Shown here in pieces: positions 62,228 to 64,000 of a stretch of 64,000 nt of DNA. The position numbers and the translations under genes were made by a program. The DNA lies in contig JARGPU010000008.1 in the NCBI GenBank assembly GCA_029210325.1, positions 1-64,000 of the forward strand. The letters are read 5' to 3'. The DNA comes from Alcanivoracaceae bacterium. GTDB taxonomy: Bacteria > Pseudomonadota > Gammaproteobacteria > Pseudomonadales > Alcanivoracaceae. The first letter of the stretch is position 1. The number at the start of each line of letters is the position of its first letter. Below the pieces are notes generated by a model. It was not told the DNA's origin. It made no database searches and was given only the letters and a program-made list of their open reading frames with translations.

Positions 62228-63481
62228 ATGAATGCTGAAGTCCGCACCGCACCTACACGAGTTCGCCCCTTTGAGGGCACGCAGCTGCGTCGTACTCCTT
62301 TTATGAAAATTATGATGGGGCGTGACCCTTCACCCTCTCGGGATGAGTACAACTCTCTTGTGGCTGCACTGTGGCAGGGCGATGCGCCGATGGATGCGCT
62401 GCTTGACTGGATGTATGAGTATGACCCGAGAGAAGGTCGCAAGCTTTATGAACAGGCCGTTGAACAGGGTATAGCCAGCATTGAAGATGCTCCTCAACCG
62501 CTGAGAGATTTTTTTGCTCTAGTCGAATGCACTCCATCTTGGGTGGATCATCAGCTGATTGAGGATGGTGTTTCCTTTATCCATCGTACCGGCCTGGCCG
62601 GCCCGTATGTTTTGCGGGATTTCGCCTTGATGGGTGGGTACCTGCTGTCCGGCTTCAATCACGCACTGGTGATGACCGGAGCGCTGAACCGCGGTGCGGG
62701 CCAGCGCATAGCTGAAACCGGAAAGTGGTGGATCGACTGTACTGAGCACGGAGGTTTGAATCGATTTGGTGCTGGTTTTAAAACCACCTTGAGGGTGCGG
62801 ATGGTGCATGGCATGGTGCGCCGTCACCTGCCCAGCCGGCCAGAGTGGGATAACAACGAGTGGGGTTTGCCGGTAAATCAAACCGATATGCTGGCCACGT
62901 ATTTGGCCTTCGGCCCGATCATGCTGGTGGGCATGCGTGCCATGGGCATTCCCGTAACACCGCATGAATCGAAAGCGGTAATGCATCTTTGGAAATATGC
63001 AGCATGGGCCATGGGGGTGGATAAAAAATGGCTGGTGGATGGCGAGCGAGATGGTCTGGTTCGGTTGTATCAGACATTTTTGACCCAAAGCCGGGCCGAC
63101 TGGACCAGCGCAGAACTGGGTCGAGCTTTGGCAGAGGAGCCGCTGCAGCGCGAATTCCCTGTGGGCAAGTACGTGCCCCTGTTACAGGACTTTTGGCGCA
63201 AGGTGTTCTATCACAAACACCTGAGCAATAGCAGTCTTTTCCTCAATCGCAAGCAGATGAAAAAGCTGGGCCTGCCAAGCAATATTCTGCCCTGGTTTCC
63301 GTTGCTGACTATGGGGCCACGATTTATTGGTTATACAGCTCAGCGTTTTAATCCACTGCTGAAAAGTCGTTTGGAAAGGGAAGGGCGCAAGGCGCAGTTA
63401 GCAGCCTTGCGTAGCATGTGGGGAGACAAGAAACAGGACATTATCAATCCAGGTAATAGTCATCCTGCACATGTTGGCTAA
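62228..63481 (+). CDS. Oxygenase MpaB-family protein (DUF2236)
   Basis: A 417-residue protein of the MpaB/latex-clearing-protein group, a heme-dependent family. Seen: GGYLLSGFNHALVMTGALNRGAGQRIAETGKWW (two blocks), TLRVRMVHGMVRRHLP near 193, which resembles the conserved R..H..VR core of DUF2236, and WGLPVNQTDMLATYLAFG near 215. Rubber oxygenase Lcp is the best-studied relative; substrate here is unknown, though long-chain or isoprenoid lipids would fit the context. Downstream of mtfA by about 95 bp. Followed by a strong terminator. Confidence 0.82.
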   Translation: MNAEVRTAPTRVRPFEGTQLRRTPFMKIMMGRDPSPSRDEYNSLVAALWQGDAPMDALLDWMYEYDPREGRKLYEQAVEQGIASIEDAPQPLRDFFALVECTPSWVDHQLIEDGVSFIHRTGLAGPYVLRDFALMGGYLLSGFNHALVMTGALNRGAGQRIAETGKWWIDCTEHGGLNRFGAGFKTTLRVRMVHGMVRRHLPSRPEWDNNEWGLPVNQTDMLATYLAFGPIMLVGMRAMGIPVTPHESKAVMHLWKYAAWAMGVDKKWLVDGERDGLVRLYQTFLTQSRADWTSAELGRALAEEPLQREFPVGKYVPLLQDFWRKVFYHKHLSNSSLFLNRKQMKKLGLPSNILPWFPLLTMGPRFIGYTAQRFNPLLKSRLEREGRKAQLAALRSMWGDKKQDIINPGNSHPAHVG

Positions 63482-63482
63482 T

Positions 63483-63516
63483 AAGAAAGGGCGCCTTGTT
63501 TGGCGCCCTTTCTTAT
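63483..63516. terminator. Bidirectional rho-independent terminator
   Basis: Stem AAGAAAGGGCGCC/GGCGCCCTTTCTT with a TTGTTT loop and flanking A/T runs, between the convergent MpaB-family and ABC1-like genes. Confidence 0.92.
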
Positions 63517-63528
63517 CTTGCTACTGAT

Positions 63529-64000
63529 TTAGCGAACTGCCTGAAAAGCAGGTCCGATCAGGTGGGGGAGTAGATAACGGTTTACATCCATATCTGGCTT
63601 GTAGTGAACAAACAGGCCGCCCAAGGTGGTAAAGACCCGAGCCAGCATGATGAACTCTGCTGGCAGCTTGTCTACCGGGTCCTGCTCCGCCATACGGAAA
63701 AGCCGCTCGCCTTCAGCCAGCATATCGTCTGCCGATGGCCATACCATACGGCCGCTGCCCATGTTCATGGCGGCATTACGAATCTGATTGAGCAAGGCAT
63801 TGGAAAATGCCAGCAAAGTATCTGGCTTGCCACTGCGGGTGCGGAATCCCAGCTCCGTGAGAGCGTTAGCGATAGCGTCGCTGTCGTCTACAAGTGCTGC
63901 GCCGAGGACCTTCTGATAGCCATTACGGAACGCGCTTGAAAGCTCCATGGTGCAACCGAAATCCAGCATCACCAGCTCGTTGCTATCGGTGACCAGAAAG
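63529..64000 (-). CDS. ABC1/AarF/UbiB-family kinase-like protein, C-terminal part
   Basis: The gene enters from beyond 64000; 156 C-terminal codons are present. At the edge the frame reads FLVTDSNELVMLDFGCTMELSS, which is the metal-binding DFG region of the ABC1 (AarF/UbiB/COQ8) atypical kinase family, followed by a helical C-lobe with LNQIRNAAMNMGSGRMVWP, EFIMLARVFTTLGGLF and YLLPHLIGPAFQ. Function in this family includes support of ubiquinone synthesis or lipid homeostasis. The ATG at 63972 is internal, not the start. Confidence 0.85.
   Translation of the reverse strand, partial: FLVTDSNELVMLDFGCTMELSSAFRNGYQKVLGAALVDDSDAIANALTELGFRTRSGKPDTLLAFSNALLNQIRNAAMNMGSGRMVWPSADDMLAEGERLFRMAEQDPVDKLPAEFIMLARVFTTLGGLFVHYKPDMDVNRYLLPHLIGPAFQAVR

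Overview
The window reads as chromosomal DNA of a heterotrophic, probably marine gammaproteobacterium of the oil- and lipid-degrading kind, Alcanivorax-like by gene content. This placement is inference from the encoded families; no rRNA or species marker is present. G+C looks moderate to high (roughly 55-60 % by eye), genes are tightly packed on both strands, and I see no phage, insertion sequence, CRISPR array, integrase or tRNA gene.

Layout. 1-4.8 kb: glycerol kinase, two tandem membrane diguanylate cyclases behind a CRP-like site, and a Blc-type lipocalin. 4.8-7.0 kb: groES-groEL behind a sigma70-type promoter whose start region carries two overlapping CIRCE operators. 7.0-7.5 kb: a gene-free stretch with two large perfect hairpins. 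7.5-11.8 kb: a FabG-like reductase, an alkyltransferase-like protein, an AmpG-like transporter, a response regulator with a degenerate GGDEF domain, and ketopantoate reductase. 11.8-14.7 kb: a cobalamin riboswitch, a BtuB-like receptor and a cobalamin adenosyltransferase. 14.7-20.2 kb: a secreted deacylase and a phosphonate-type ABC importer next to the tRNA 2-selenouridine synthase gene, probably a selenium uptake unit. 20.2-23.6 kb: a DesT-like repressor diverging from a ferredoxin reductase/fatty-acid desaturase pair. 23.7-28.5 kb: a MaoC-type hydratase, an AraC regulator and a LysR/alkyl-sulfatase pair. 28.5-31.7 kb: a K+ channel and Kef-type antiporter, and a CvfB-like RNA-binding protein. 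31.7-42.5 kb: a long FabG, a FadI-like thiolase, an ABC exporter, a serine hydrolase, TetR/FadH, a third hairpin, and Old Yellow Enzyme/ArsR. 42.5-48.2 kb: purEK, a crotonase and an unusual acyl-CoA dehydrogenase pair. 48.3-53.8 kb: a PerM-like permease with a cyclic-nucleotide-binding protein, a CDGSH protein, the OlsB-OlsA ornithine-lipid genes, a metallopeptidase and a rhomboid. 53.9-57.6 kb: a TatT-linked TRAP transporter. 57.6-64 kb: an acetyltransferase, NhaD, an HPP protein, MtfA, an MpaB-family protein and the end of an ABC1/UbiB-like kinase gene.

The common theme is lipid metabolism: beta-oxidation and auxiliary enzymes (FadH, FadI-like, two acyl-CoA dehydrogenases, crotonase, MaoC, two FabG-type reductases), desaturation, ornithine lipid synthesis, glycerol use and alkyl-sulfate hydrolysis, most with a local one-component regulator beside them.

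The least explained signal is a family of three intergenic hairpins (7104-7217, 7270-7384, 40579-40690). Each has about 31-bp stem arms that are perfect, or perfect but for one G-T pair, and a 50-52-nt loop that is related between copies. The stem sequences differ almost completely between copies, while the 6-bp clamp beside the loop is constant.
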